From the NCBI GenBank assembly GCA_036186865.1, contig AP025040.1, positions 16,576,858-16,640,857 on the forward strand: a stretch of 64,000 bases of DNA, written 5' to 3'. Below the pieces are notes generated by a model. The model was not told the origin of the DNA. It saw nothing but the letters and a program-made list of their open reading frames with translations, and did not search any database. This document shows positions 22,640 to 34,480 of the stretch, piece by piece. The translations under genes were made by a program, and so were the position numbers. Origin of the DNA: Eustoma russellianum. Taxonomy: Eukaryota; Streptophyta; Magnoliopsida; Gentianales; Gentianaceae. Position 1 is the first letter of the stretch, and each line of letters begins with the position of its first letter.

Positions 22640-25217
22640 CTTAATCTTGTTCTAATTGACTCAAATGTCTCGGTAGGGAGGGATTTGGTAAAAATGTCAG
22701 CTAATTGGTCATTTGTTGGAACAAATGCAACACATACCAATCCTTTTCTAATACAATCCATTATAAATTCTTCAATATGCTTAGTTCTACTATGGTGTAC
22801 CAGGTTTTGTACTATACTTATGGCTGAAGTGTTGTCACATAAGATAGATATTTTGTTTCTTGGATAACCAGGAGACTAAACAATCTCGTAGGAATTGACA
22901 TGTCCCGGAGGTGATTTTTCTATTGACTAGGTTTCCGGTATAGTCAGAGTCACTATACCCTCTTAGGTCGAAACACCTATTTTTGGGATAAAATAGCCCA
23001 GAGTTCAAAGTAACTTTCAAATACCTAAAAATACGTTTTATGGCAACTAGATGCGATTTCTTAGGCATACTTTGAAATCTAGTACATAAACACACATCAT
23101 GCAAAATACCTGGTCTACTAGTGGTTAGATAAAGTAGACTACTAATCACACCCTTATATTTGATTACCTCAATCGACTTTCTCTTTTCATCTTTGTCGAG
23201 CTTTGTACTTGTGTTCATTGGTGTGTTCACGCTCCTTCCATCCGCAAACTTGTATTTCTTGAGGAGATCCTTGGTTTACTTCGTTTGGAATACGTATACT
23301 CCATCTTGAGTTTGCTTGATTTTAAGTCTAAGGAAGTAATTAAGTTCACCCATCATGTTCATTTCGAATTCTCCTTCCATTAACTTATCAAAATGCTCAC
23401 AAAGAAAATCATTAGTGGCACCAAATATAATATCATCATCATAGATTTGAACAAGCAATTGATTATTTCTTTGTTCTTTAATAAAAAGAGTAGTGTCAAC
23501 TTTGCCTTTTTCAAATCTATTTTCAAGGAGAAAGTTACTTAATCTCTCAGACCATGCCCTAGGAGCTTGTTTAAGTCCATAAAGGGCCTTTTTGAGTTTG
23601 AATACATGATTTGAATTATTCCATTCAAGAAGACAGATTTTACATCCATTTGGTATAGCTTAAAATCCTTATAGCATGCATATGCTAGTAGCATCCTAAT
23701 GGCTTCTAATCTAGTTACCAGGGCAAAAGTCTCATCATAGTCTATACATTCTTCTTGTCTATATTCTTGAGCTACTAACCTAGCTTTGTTTCTAGTTATG
23801 TTTTCTTTATCATCTATTTTATTTCTGAATGCCCACTTAGTGCCAATTATTGGGTGATCACTAGGTTTAGCCACTAATTCTCAAACATCACTTCTTTCAA
23901 ATTGATTTAGTTCTTCTTGCATGGCTAATACTCAATCTTCATCATTTATAGCCTCTTTTATATTCTTAGGCTCAAACTTGCAAAATAAAAGCATTTTTAT
24001 TAAATTTTCTCCTAGTTTATATGCCTTGACTTGTTTCTCTTGATATTGACTCTTTTGGGTGGTCTTTCTTATATTTATATGAATTCGATAAATTTGAAGT
24101 GTCTCCTCTCACTTCATCATCATCATCTTCTTCTTCTACCTTAGGTCCATTTTCAAGTGGATCAATCTTAAGGTCAATAACAATATTTTCTTTTGGATTC
24201 TCAAACTTTTCTATATGACTTACTTTGATTCTTTCTTCATAATCATCATCGTTTATGCATGATTCATCATCAAGGAGTTCATTAAACTTAACATGAATTG
24301 ATTCTTCAACTTTCACATTCCTTTTATTATATATCCTAAATGTCTTGCTATTTTGAGCATAACCCCTAAAGATTCCTTTATCCACTTTGAAATCGAGCTT
24401 ATCCAAGTTATTTGTGGTGTTAAATATAAAACACTTACAACCAAATACCTTGAAATAACCAATGTTGGGTACTCTTCCTTTCCAAAGCTCACAAGGAGTC
24501 TTTTTGAGGGATGATATTAAATAAAATCTATTTATTACATGACAATCAGTATTTACCTCTTTAGTCCAAAAATACTTAGGTAATCAAATTCATTTAGCAT
24601 GGCTCTACTCATTTCTTGAAGTGTTCTATTCTTTCTTTCCCCAACACCATTTTGTTGAGGAGTTCTAGGAGCTGAGAAGTTATGTCCATATTCCTTTGAT
24701 ACACAAAATTCTTGGAACTCACTATTAAACTCACTACCTCTATCTCATCTAATTTCCTTAATGGTGTCTTCTTTTTTGGTTTTCTAATCTCTAGCAAAGT
24801 TTTATAAACTCTTGGCATGCATCGTTCTTTTTTGCTAAGAACATGACCTAAAGTGTACCTAGAGAAGTCATCTACCACTACAAAAGTGTAATATTTTTCA
24901 CCTAGACTTGTCGTACCAATATTTCCATACAAATCCATATGAAGAAATTATAGAGGTTTGGTGGTGGAGATTTCACTGTTGGGCTTGAAGCTTGCTTTAA
25001 CAAGCTTTCTCTTTTGACAAGTGTTACATAAGCCCTGGTTTTCGAAATTCACTTTTGAGAGACCTTGGACCTTTTCATTTTTGCAAATCTCTTTGAAATT
25101 CTTAAAACTAATGTGTCCAAATCGTCTATACCATAATATGTCAAATCATTTTTGGCAACTAGACACGAAATTTTTTGTGATATCAAATCATTTGCGCTAA
25201 ATTTATAAATATCATTT
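22640..25217 (-). pseudogene. Sirevirus pol remnant: integrase, reverse transcriptase, RNase H
   Basis: Read on the minus strand from 25,217 downward. Integrase begins with the pre-integrase part (IYKFSANDLISQKISCLVAK), then LHMDLYGNIGTTSLGEKYYT followed by FVVVDDFSRY near 24,850-24,950. Reverse transcriptase spans about 23,900-23,280 with GTKWAFRNK, KARLVAQEYRQEE and QMDVKSVFLNG; the YxDD box appears as YDDD near 23,440. RNase H spans about 23,230-22,650 with YSDSDYTG. Frames change several times and stops are present, so it is inactive. The upstream protease and gag lie beyond the solo LTR at 28,013 and higher. Confidence 0.88.
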
Positions 25218-28012
25218 TGTTGAGAAAAAGAGTTTGAGTGATTCACAAAATGCATGATTTAAATAATGTGTGCTAAAGAAATGCATGACACAATTTATTG
25301 CTTGGCACGTTTTTGCGACAAACTTGCCTTATATACTTTATATATAATGTTGCCGTACTAACAAGTCATGAAGCTTTAAAGCTTACATCAAATGGCAAAC
25401 ATTTGTTGTGTTTGAACTAGTTTCAGGTGCCACCATTAATGAACTAAACTAGTTCATTAAGTGAAGTATTTAGTTAAATGAACTAAGTAGTTCATTAAAT
25501 GGAGATATATTTGGAAAAGGCATGATGGCAACAAACATGGAAATGGAAAGTCTCCTCTCCTTATTATATCACACGTTTTATATATATATATATATATATA
25601 TATTCATATTTTTTTAAAAGGCACAATACACATATATCTCAACGTACTACTGACACGTTACATATATTACGAACGTATGTCAACGTCACACCACTATACT
25701 TACCTCATATTTATGAGTTCAGGTCTTATATCATATGATATAAGTCATGGTGATGACAAAATTTTTACGACACGTTACAAGGTTGTAAACCAAAAATTAT
25801 CGTATCGGGTGACTACAGAAACTTCGCCAACGTGTCATGTACTTGCCATATATAGATAGACAGCCCCCTACACTTCAAAAATGGCCACAAATTTCGTGGC
25901 TAACATGGTACACTCAGCCATAAAATCATTCTATGTTGACACACAAATCATCCTCAATTAAGGCTAAATTGTGGAGATTCCAAATTCAATTTTTAAGCAC
26001 ATGGGGTGCCACTTTTAATCAGCCATTATAGTTGAATATTCAAGTTATTTTATGTATATTATGTGTGGCATAATATATATAACATGTGCAAAAAGTTTGA
26101 ATTTAATCGAAAAAAATCGTACGAACACAACACATGGAACGTTTTTGGCATGACATGTAACATGTATCTAGACACTTTTTACATATTCAATACATACTAA
26201 AGTGTTCTAGAATATTCAAATTAGGCCTGATTGGAATATACCATATGTGTATAATTATTGTGCACTATTTTACAAAGTTTACAAATATAAAATTCAGCAC
26301 ATGGTCAAGCCTTCATATACGCCTAATGCAGCCTTGGTGGAGCTTATGTGGAGCTTAGTTGGCATCTCAATTGGTGGAGAATAAGCCACACAAGGTTAGT
26401 GACATAATGGAGGAAGATATACAAGGTAACATTTCAAACTTTGTAGAAAATGTAACATATGCTGAAAATTCAACATGTGAGACAATATGGTGGCCGAATT
26501 TTGTGTCTTCAATATGATCAATTTGCTTCTCAATATTCAAGGGATTGATGTGTAGTAATATGGTAACATTTCAAAGTCTTGAGAATATAGCACATGCTGA
26601 AAAATTCAGCATGTGAAGATAATAGTTGGCCGATTTTTGGCCTTAATGGAGATCAAAAATTACTTCCAAATTTGAGGGAGTTAATTGTAAAATTTTTGGC
26701 AATGTTTTGAACTTTAATTTGGCACATGCTTTTTATTTTATCTCAGATTTTTTCAGCCATTAAGTGATGACAAAACTCATCCAATCAAGGAGTTCCAAGT
26801 AAGCAAGGTCAAGACAATCATCCAATCAAGTTGTGTCAAGTAAGCAAGATGGTGTCACATCTATATAAGACATTCTTCTAAGGACTTAAAAAGAAAATTC
26901 TCAAGATGTAGAAGAAGCCCTAGGGGGGCGGCCAACACCAAATAATAGGAAGAGAAGAGAGCCATTCAAATGGAAGACAAGTCTCATAATTTCCAAAGTG
27001 CAAAAAGACTCTCTACTCTCTTCTTCTACATTTCTTTCTTCTCCTTCTCTCTCAAGCCTATTGTATCTGTATTCAAACATACTGAATAGGCTTTGTTCAT
27101 ACCACCATACATGCTTCATTGTTGTAAAAGGTTGAACAAGGTGTGATCAAACCTTCATCCGCTCGGTGGTGGTGTTCATGATCATTGTGATTGCTTGTAT
27201 CATTTGTAAAGGGTTGGAGTTGGTGTGTAACTCCAGCACCCTTGTGGTAAGGTGTTAATTTTATTTAGTGATAACCGAGAAAGGTGTCCTTGAAGACTGG
27301 AGTAGGTTGATTTAACCGAACCAATATAAAATTTTTTATGTTCTTTACTTTAATGCATAGTATTTTCAGTTTCAGCATTCTGCATCTATTTCATCGCAAT
27401 CTTAAAAATAGCAAACGAATTTCAAAAATTGTAAAATTTTGCAGAAACATAGCCACACTTCTTAAGTTTCGTTTGGTGCAAGTTTCAACTAATTTGGACA
27501 AGTAAAGTCATTCAAACATTAGTAGTTCTGAGACTAGTGCAATCTGATTTTCAGACTTGCAAAGGTTGAGAACTTGAACGTATTTGACATACTTCCCAAA
27601 GGAAGTTTTCAAAATTTTTCAACCAATTTACATACATATAGTAAGGGATTTGTCATTAAATTTTCAGACCATTTGGAGTTACGTGTTAATCAGAATAAAT
27701 TTTTCAAATCAGACTACTGTTTCTGGCAGATTTGCGCAATCTGACCACAAACGACTTTTCAAGGGGTTAGAGGTTGAGTTTTGATCTGAAATTTTTAGGA
27801 GATACTCAGAACATCTGAGAGTAGAATCTCTCTAAATTTTAAAATTTTTGAATGCCTGTAACCTAGTTTTTCAAACGTTTCAAAACAGGATCTGAAAACA
27901 GAAACTGTTTTCAGAAGTTGGGTTTTTGGGTTAAAATATTTTAAGAACCTAATTTTCCGCATCCACTATTCAACCCCTCCCCCCTTCTAGTGGTACCTTA
28001 CAAGTCCTACAC
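25218..28012 (+). mobile_element. 2.8-kb solo LTR, Sirevirus type, nested in the Sirevirus
   Basis: Starts TGTTGAG and ends TCCTACA, bounded by the 5-bp TSD CATTT at 25,213-25,217 and 28,013-28,017. Removing it restores continuity between the end of the protease region and the pre-integrase region of the host element. It contains no gag or pol. The 3' third shows hallmarks of Sirevirus LTRs: a run through GTTGATTTAACCGAACCA-like sequence near 27,305-27,325 and a C-rich TTCAACCCCTCC stretch close to the end. It lies opposite in orientation to its host element. Confidence 0.82.
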
Positions 28013-28017
28013 ATTTT

Positions 28018-28345
28018 TCCTTATAGCCTCAAAAACGATTTGATCATTCTTTTTCACGATGCATTTCCTTTTCACAAATTGAACTTGAAAATTAGCATCA
28101 CATAGTTGGCTAACACTCTACATATAATACATGATTAATAGTAAAAGAAGAGTTACCAATTTCTCCATGTCCAAGGATTTTGACTCTCCTATTTTCAAAG
28201 TGCACCATTCCACCATCTTAGAGCTTAAGCTTAGTGAATAAAATTTTGTCTCCAGTCATGTGTGCGGAACATTCGCTGTCTATAAGTCATTTGGTTCCTT
28301 TGTCTTTGACTACTCCATTTATCTTGAGAGCATATAAAACCAAGA
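28018..28345 (-). pseudogene. Sirevirus protease remnant
   Basis: Minus-strand block with IDSECSAHMTGDKILFTKLK, the copia aspartic protease motif followed by its usual downstream region (VKILGHGEIGNS). The catalytic triad DSG/DTG has become DSE, and a stop interrupts the frame shortly after. It ends where the 2.8-kb solo LTR begins. Confidence 0.8.
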
Positions 28346-28419
28346 GATTTATGCATTGATACCCTTTGATGGTTGGGTCCTTTACGGTTAGCTTGTCAAC
28401 CCTTAGGCTTCCAAACATA

Positions 28420-30039
28420 CATGCTACTCAATCTAGTTCTACATGCACTTTTTACATGTCCTATCTTGTTACAATGGAAACAAGTGGATACATGCCTTGG
28501 TTGTGTGTTTTTGTGTCTATGAAATGATGAGACATTTTGAGTTTTTCTCTTATTTGGCTTTTCTTTAATAACTTGGGCTCAATAGAAGAATATGATGAAT
28601 TAAATCCTAAACAGGATTTATCATTTCCTATCCTTTGGTTTCCGAGCAATTTGTCTAAATTACTTTTACTGTTCTTAATTTATCACATTCTTTTCTAATC
28701 CCCATATTTTCTAGAGCTACGGTTTTGTGCATGATAAGTATGATATCATGTTCTTGGTAAATCAAAATATTCTTATCAGCAACTCTGATTTTCTGTTGTT
28801 GATTTTCTAATATGAACTTTTTAAATTCTTTCTTCAAGTGTTTATAATTTAAATTCAGTTTTTCAAAATCATCTTTCAAATCTCCTATTTCATCTTGTAA
28901 ATTAGAAGAGTTAGAGTTTATCTTAAGGTTATTCTCAATTGCCATGAGACAAGTATGTTGTGCTTTTAGATTTTCAATACTCGCAACAAAAGTCCAACAT
29001 CTTTGTCTTCACTTCCTTCTCCTTCCGATTCGGAAATAAGATCATCCCATGTAGTTACCTCCGCACTTAAAGCTTTCTTCTTTTGAGGAAAAGCTTTCTT
29101 TTCTTGCTTTTGTGGCTCCTTGACATGACAATCGGCAATGAAATGACTGTCTCGATTATACCTATAGAAATTTTCACTTGCTTCTTTATCCTTGGGTGGT
29201 TTCTTGAAAAACTTTCTTGCTTGAGCCTTATTTCTTGTAGCCATTCTTCAAAAAATTTTAACTAGAAGAGCGACTTCTTCATCCGATTCATCGGACTCTA
29301 CCACCAATCCTTTGTGTGATGCATGTCTGGGATTGATAGGATTCATTCTATCTTGCTCATCAATAAGAATTTCATGAGTAAGAAGATTATCAGATAACTC
29401 GTCAAGGGTAAAAGTCTTGAGATTTTTGGATTCGGTAATGGCGGTGACTTTGGGTGTCTATTCTCTTGGCAAAGAGTTGATGATTTTTGAGGCAAGATCT
29501 TCATTTGAGATTTTCTTGCCAACCATTGAGAGTTGATTCACTACTCGAGTGAATCGGCCGATTATCTCCTCAATCTTTTCACCACTCTTCATCCTAAACA
29601 TGTTATATTCATTTATGAGCATAAGTCTTTTGACCATTCTTACTTGCTCTGTCCCTTCACGTATCAATTCTAGCCTTTTCCATGCTTCATGGGTTGTTTC
29701 AAGACCTTTAAGTCTTATGAGCTCAGTGGTGGTTAGAGCACTTGAAAGAATATCGAATGCTTTTCCGTTTATGGCAAAGTTTATCTTCTCTTCGTGGGAA
29801 TGGTCATACTCCTCTATGAACATTGACTCTCCTTTTGAGTTGGTGATCATAGAAACTTCAATTCCTTTGACTACAGCTCTCCATACATCAAACCCGCAAC
29901 ATTTCAAATGATTTATCATTCGAAACTTCCACAAAGAATAATTTTGAACATCAGACATAGGTGCTTTAGTGTTTGAGGCTGAGAGTAGTGCAGTTGGCTT
30001 GGAAGTTGAGGTGTAGAATGAAGAGATTGTCATTGCCAT
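28420..30039 (-). pseudogene. Sirevirus gag, broken
   Basis: Gag starts at the ATG at about 30,039 and reads openly to about 29,458. It has the DUF4219/UBN2-type core: YSLWKFRMINHLKC, GLETTHEAWKRLE and FTRVVNQLSMVGKKISNE. After a stop it resumes at 29,244 with a basic region and the acidic signature TTWDDLISESEGEGSE. At 28,945-28,655 a strongly heptad-like stretch (LKDDFEKLNLNYKHLKKEF) predicts a coiled coil. A CCHC zinc knuckle (CFHCNKIGHVKSAC) lies near 28,430-28,490. Length and domain order fit Sirevirus gag. At least two stops break it. Confidence 0.85.
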
Positions 30040-30102
30040 GATCTTTAACCTTGCTACTTGTAAAGATTGGCCAAGCAATCAAGGTTAGGCTATGATACCA
30101 AT

Positions 30103-31165
30103 TGTTAGGTCTGTGACAATCACTGTAGAGGGAGGAGGGGGAGGAGGGTGAATAGAGTATTGGGTGATTTTGCATAATTTTCTTGTTTTTGTCTATCTCC
30201 AACTCAAATGAAATTCAAAATCAAAGTAAAGAATGGGAGATGAGAGACAATGAATGAGTATACCTGATATAGAGTGGTTCAAATTGTACATGATTCTACT
30301 TTACTACCAATTTGTTTCCAAAGTGGATTTTCAACAACTACTTTTCTTATTAGTCTTAATAGAATAACCACAACAACACTTACACTAAAAACTTAGTGTA
30401 AACAACCACAACAACAACTTCTTGCACAAAACAACTTTGTGCAACCACAACAACTTCAGCTCTAAGCAAGAACAAATTCTTGCTACCTCATAGTGGGTTT
30501 TAGGAAGTAATGAGATTTACACTTTCTCACTAGTCTAAACACAAATAAGAGATCAAATATTTATGGTTCCTCTTGTGCTGTACTTATAGTATCTCAATTT
30601 ACAACAATGAAGAACAAATAAGAGCTTAACAAGCTTTAAGCATTTTTGCACAAATGAGAGAAATTTACAAGAATGAAGTATGAAGCTTGAAGAGGATAAA
30701 AGTATATAAATGCCTCATCTGAGCTTCTTTAATTTCTATCATACTCAATCATGACATTTATTATTATCCAGTTACGGATAATGTTAGATCATATCAAAAT
30801 ATAATAGTCCTTATGTTGGAAACTATGACAATCTCAAGTCTAAGGATTAAAACATGACTATCATGAGATTTACTTATGACGCTAATCCATATAGTAATCT
30901 CATGATGGGTCTATCCAATACACTGTTCTCTAACAAGTATCTATGAGATTGATTTGTATCACCATATACATAATCATCTCATGATTATCAAATCAATACT
31001 CATACTGGTTATAAATTTTTTATCTCTATAACAATAACGAACCAGTGACATATATCATAATTGTGTAACATACTAACCAACAATAATGATAATAAAACCT
31101 CTTTATTAATAATAAATGTATAACATAAAACATCCAAATCATGTCCTAGGGCACATACACTAACA
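30103..31165 (-). repeat. 5' LTR of the Sirevirus
   Basis: On the minus strand it starts TGTTAGTGTATGTGCCCTAG and ends ACAGACCTAACA, two bases before the primer binding site. Its first ~436 bp (30,730-31,165) match the start of the solo LTR at 60,389-60,828 in reverse, while the rest is unrelated to it. The outer flank is TATGC (31,166-31,170). Confidence 0.83.
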
Positions 31166-31328
31166 TATGCTACTCAACAAAAGGGATATTGTTGTTACAA
31201 TCACATCAACAATGCATTTATGTCACGATGGATTGCGTCTTCCGTGAGTCTGATTTTTTCTAGCACCATAATTCTCGGCCTTAGAGGGAGACTTCAGATG
31301 AGCCACTCAATTGGTTAAGTAACCTCAT
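31166..31328 (+). pseudogene. Older copia element, fragment 1 (integrase C-terminal linker)
   Basis: Plus-strand coding remnant with the block KGYCCYN, equivalent to KGYRCYNP in the related element at 38,860, then a shifted frame containing the expected serine/aspartate-rich linker. It is cut off on the left by the Sirevirus 5' LTR and on the right by the copia element at 31,329. Its sequence is continued at 41,119. Confidence 0.72.
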
Positions 31329-33121
31329 TGTTAGGATACGGGTGTATCAAAACAGAATATTTGATTAGTATTTGATTGTGGATAGGATCATTATAAGATA
31401 TGGTAATATTCAAAATTGTAGTGCCCCGCCCGAAACTAGGGTTCCGGTACGGTGCACCCACTGTACTCTGCTATGAGGAGTACAAGGCGTCGATACTATA
31501 CATGTGCATGTCGACATGAATAATGAATCGATAAGCGGAAGCATCATAATATAAACAAATCATAACCGACATGCAATACATTTCATTGTTAAATCCGTAC
31601 AAATCATAAGATATAGAGTACTGAAATCTTCTAAGTACATCATAAACCAAAATCTAACGGCTTCAAAGCAAATCTCTCGGTATGTTTCGTCGCTATCTGT
31701 GATCTATCTAGCCTGTCCTCAACAAGTCTGTATAGTGGTACCTGTTATCTATAAAGTTATAAGGGAAGTATGAGTGATAGCCAACTTTTAATTGTCAGCA
31801 AGTAATCCTACTAGATACGACATGTGGATCATACATGGGAAGACGGGGTGACAAAGTATAATATCCATGCATAATGAATATAATAACACGTCTCCATTTT
31901 AATAAGTAAAGTATCACAACGTAAATATAAACTCAGAATATGTAAAACAAAGAGAATTAATCAACATAACATATCAACATCTCATTGTACCTGGTCTGTA
32001 ACATCATATCGTGTCCATACTTAGCTCCTAGGTCATAAATCGTACTAAGATCAATGATATCGTAACTTAAAGATCTTCTAAAGGTAACATATGGTAGCAT
32101 GGTCATGACATGATGCATAAAACATGACTTATCATAATACGATTTTTCATAACATGACTTTTCATAAACATGACGTGATTTTGATAACTTGCATAACGTG
32201 GCATTTTCATAATATAAAGACATAACATTTTCATCATTGGCTATATCATTTTTCATAAGAATAATAATGCACGACATACCGAATGATTCCTCATATAGTA
32301 CATGTACGACATAAAACATCATAAACATATGTACATGTGCTAACAGTGACGCATTATGACTGAGATCCTGTGTCTCACACCTGGTGTTACACTCAGCCCT
32401 AACGCAAACATGGGCCCCTGACATCTACCACTCCGGTCCCGATGTCAGGACAACAACTATATAACATAACATAATCATGATGATGAACATAACATATCGT
32501 GTCTCATTGCAATCATTCGTCTCGTGTTTATTATTCATATGCATATGAACTTTTAAAACATGTGATGCAAAAACGTAACTTTTCAACTTTAATTTCATGC
32601 AATGTGAGACTCGGTCATATGAGGATACCTTGGTCATTCTATATCTTGTAACAACATCACTTACTTATTTTCATTCTACATATCATAACTTAAAGAAAAT
32701 CTCATTTTTACCCCTAAAAGGGTACCATTCGGCCAACATGTCCAAAACAGCCTTCGTTTTGTTTTTTCATCTAACAACACTTTCGTAACATCTATTCCAT
32801 ACATGTATTTCATAATTCATAACTTAAATGCCTAAAGCATTTAATTTCTAATTACCTTAACATATCGTCTAGAATTTCATAACTTACATCTTATCATAAC
32901 ATATACATATTATTATACATAACATGTAGTAAAGCCATATATATATTATGAAATGCATTGTAGCTGTATAATTATATATGTACATATTGCCTACATATAT
33001 TTTATACCTTTTTATGGACGAATGTAAGTGTGTATACATATACATAATCATTTCATGGCATGTTATATAGTATACATAATTTGGTTATTTTTATATCTTA
33101 ACATATATATTACACATATGT

Positions 33122-33297
33122 ACATATGTATACAAAGGTAGAGCCGGGGGTCTCACTGGAAGCAGACTCTCTATCCCTTGGGATAGAGGTATTGTCTGCC
33201 TACCGCTTACCCTCCCCAGACCCTAACGATAGCTTTTGCTGTCGTTGGGATATACTGGGCTTGGATGATGATGATGATGATGACATATGTATACAAA
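33122..33297 (+). mobile_element. SINE (Au-like), 5'-truncated, with 15-bp TSD
   Basis: The element is 33,137-33,282, flanked by identical ACATATGTATACAAA at 33,122-33,136 and 33,283-33,297. The body resembles the 3' two thirds of plant Au-type SINEs (GTCTCACTGGAAGCAGACTC, CTACCGCTTACCCTCCCCAG, TGGGATATACTGGG) and ends in a (GAT)n tail. The tRNA-like head with the A and B boxes is missing, so it is 5'-truncated. Confidence 0.85.
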
Positions 33298-33319
33298 ATA
33301 ATGAAGTCATTTTATTATA

Positions 33320-34480
33320 AAAAGCCAAATGGCCGAAATATATGTAGTGTATATACATATACATAATTATTTTATGATATATTATATAATATCCAAAACT
33401 TATTCATTTTCATATCTTTAACATATATATTATACATATATGTATGCATAAAACATATTTAGCCATATTTTAGCATTAAAATGGCCTTATGGCCGAAAAG
33501 TATATGTAATGTGTATACATATATATAATCATTTTATAAAACATTATATATATCCTTTTCATATTTTAACATACATATGTGTATATAATTATTTTAAAAT
33601 CATTGTAATATTAAATATTTCATGGTCGAAAAGTGTAAGGTGTATACTTATATGTATGTACATGTCCATATAATATATTAACACTTTTTTCAACATTAAG
33701 AGGCCTATTGGCCGAATATATGTATAAATATGTACATGTATAGGTAATCATTTTATAACATATTTTATAATATCCAGTTCAGCTTAATGTAATCTCCTAT
33801 TTATACACACACACACACACATACATATATACACTTAACAAGTATACTATTTATTCTACAAAAGTAAGTCTTATAGCCGTATTTGTACAAGTGTGGGTAC
33901 ATAAATATTTAAAAATTATTTTTAATATAAACAAAGCCTTATGGCCGAAATATATGTATGCCATATATATCACATAATTCTTTTCTTTATCACACCCTTT
34001 TTACTTATTTCTTGGTTGGTATTTATTTCCATTTTATACACATTTGTCTTTATCATCATAATAGTTTATCAATCATCATAATTTATATATCCCATATAAA
34101 ATAGTGAAAACCCTAAAATAAAGTAAATATTTCCCAAAATCCTTATTTGGCCGTGTGTATATGTATGGAGATATACCATTATATTTTCATCAAACTTATG
34201 CCTATATTATGTATATGTGTCCATTTCATTTTATTTATACCTATAAGTGTATTTCTAATCCTTTGTACATGTATCTATTTTTATACCTTCTACATATAAA
34301 TACTCTTAATAACAAAGAAGGTCATTTTTCTTACCCACAAGGCCTTTATGGCCGTATATGTATATGTGTCAACATATATGTATAATTTTCTAGACATTAT
34401 ACATATAAGTGTTCAATATATCTAAGAAGACATTTTATTTCAAGAACTTCCTTAGGGCCATGTGGCCACATATATGTATA
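33320..34480. repeat. Degenerate tandem array with GGCCTTATGGCCGAA-like cores
   Basis: Variants of GGCCNTATGGCCGAAA followed by ATATGTAT recur at about 33,335, 33,485, 33,705, 33,935, 34,340 and 34,455, with weaker copies at 33,622, 33,868 and 34,145, spaced roughly 110-220 bp. The units between also share CATTTTATAA and TATCC stretches. It lies inside the 4.5-kb LTR. Confidence 0.65.

Larger units (their letters stand above)
22365..31165 (-). mobile_element. Sirevirus-type Ty1/copia retrotransposon, one LTR kept
   Basis: Minus-strand copia element. Its 5' LTR is 30,103-31,165, followed by the primer binding site (TGGTATCATAGCC, reverse of 30,088-30,100), gag, protease, integrase, reverse transcriptase and RNase H. 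The Sirevirus call rests on the gag, which has a long C-terminal extension with TWDDLISESEGEGSED and a predicted coiled coil. No second LTR is present on the left, so the 3' end has been lost. It inserted into an older copia element, whose integrase coding resumes at 31,166. A 2.8-kb solo LTR (25,218-28,012) splits it between protease and integrase. The left boundary is uncertain (22.3-22.6 kb). Confidence 0.87.

Noticed and set aside
22586..31170. TATGC at 22,586-22,590 and 31,166-31,170 as a TSD of the Sirevirus
   Set aside because: The match is exact and next to TG on the left, but no LTR lies there and the sequence left of it does not continue the older copia coding that lies right of 31,170. 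Likely chance.
33126..33320. 64-aa frame over the SINE
   Set aside because: The sequence is a SINE body with TSD; the frame is incidental.
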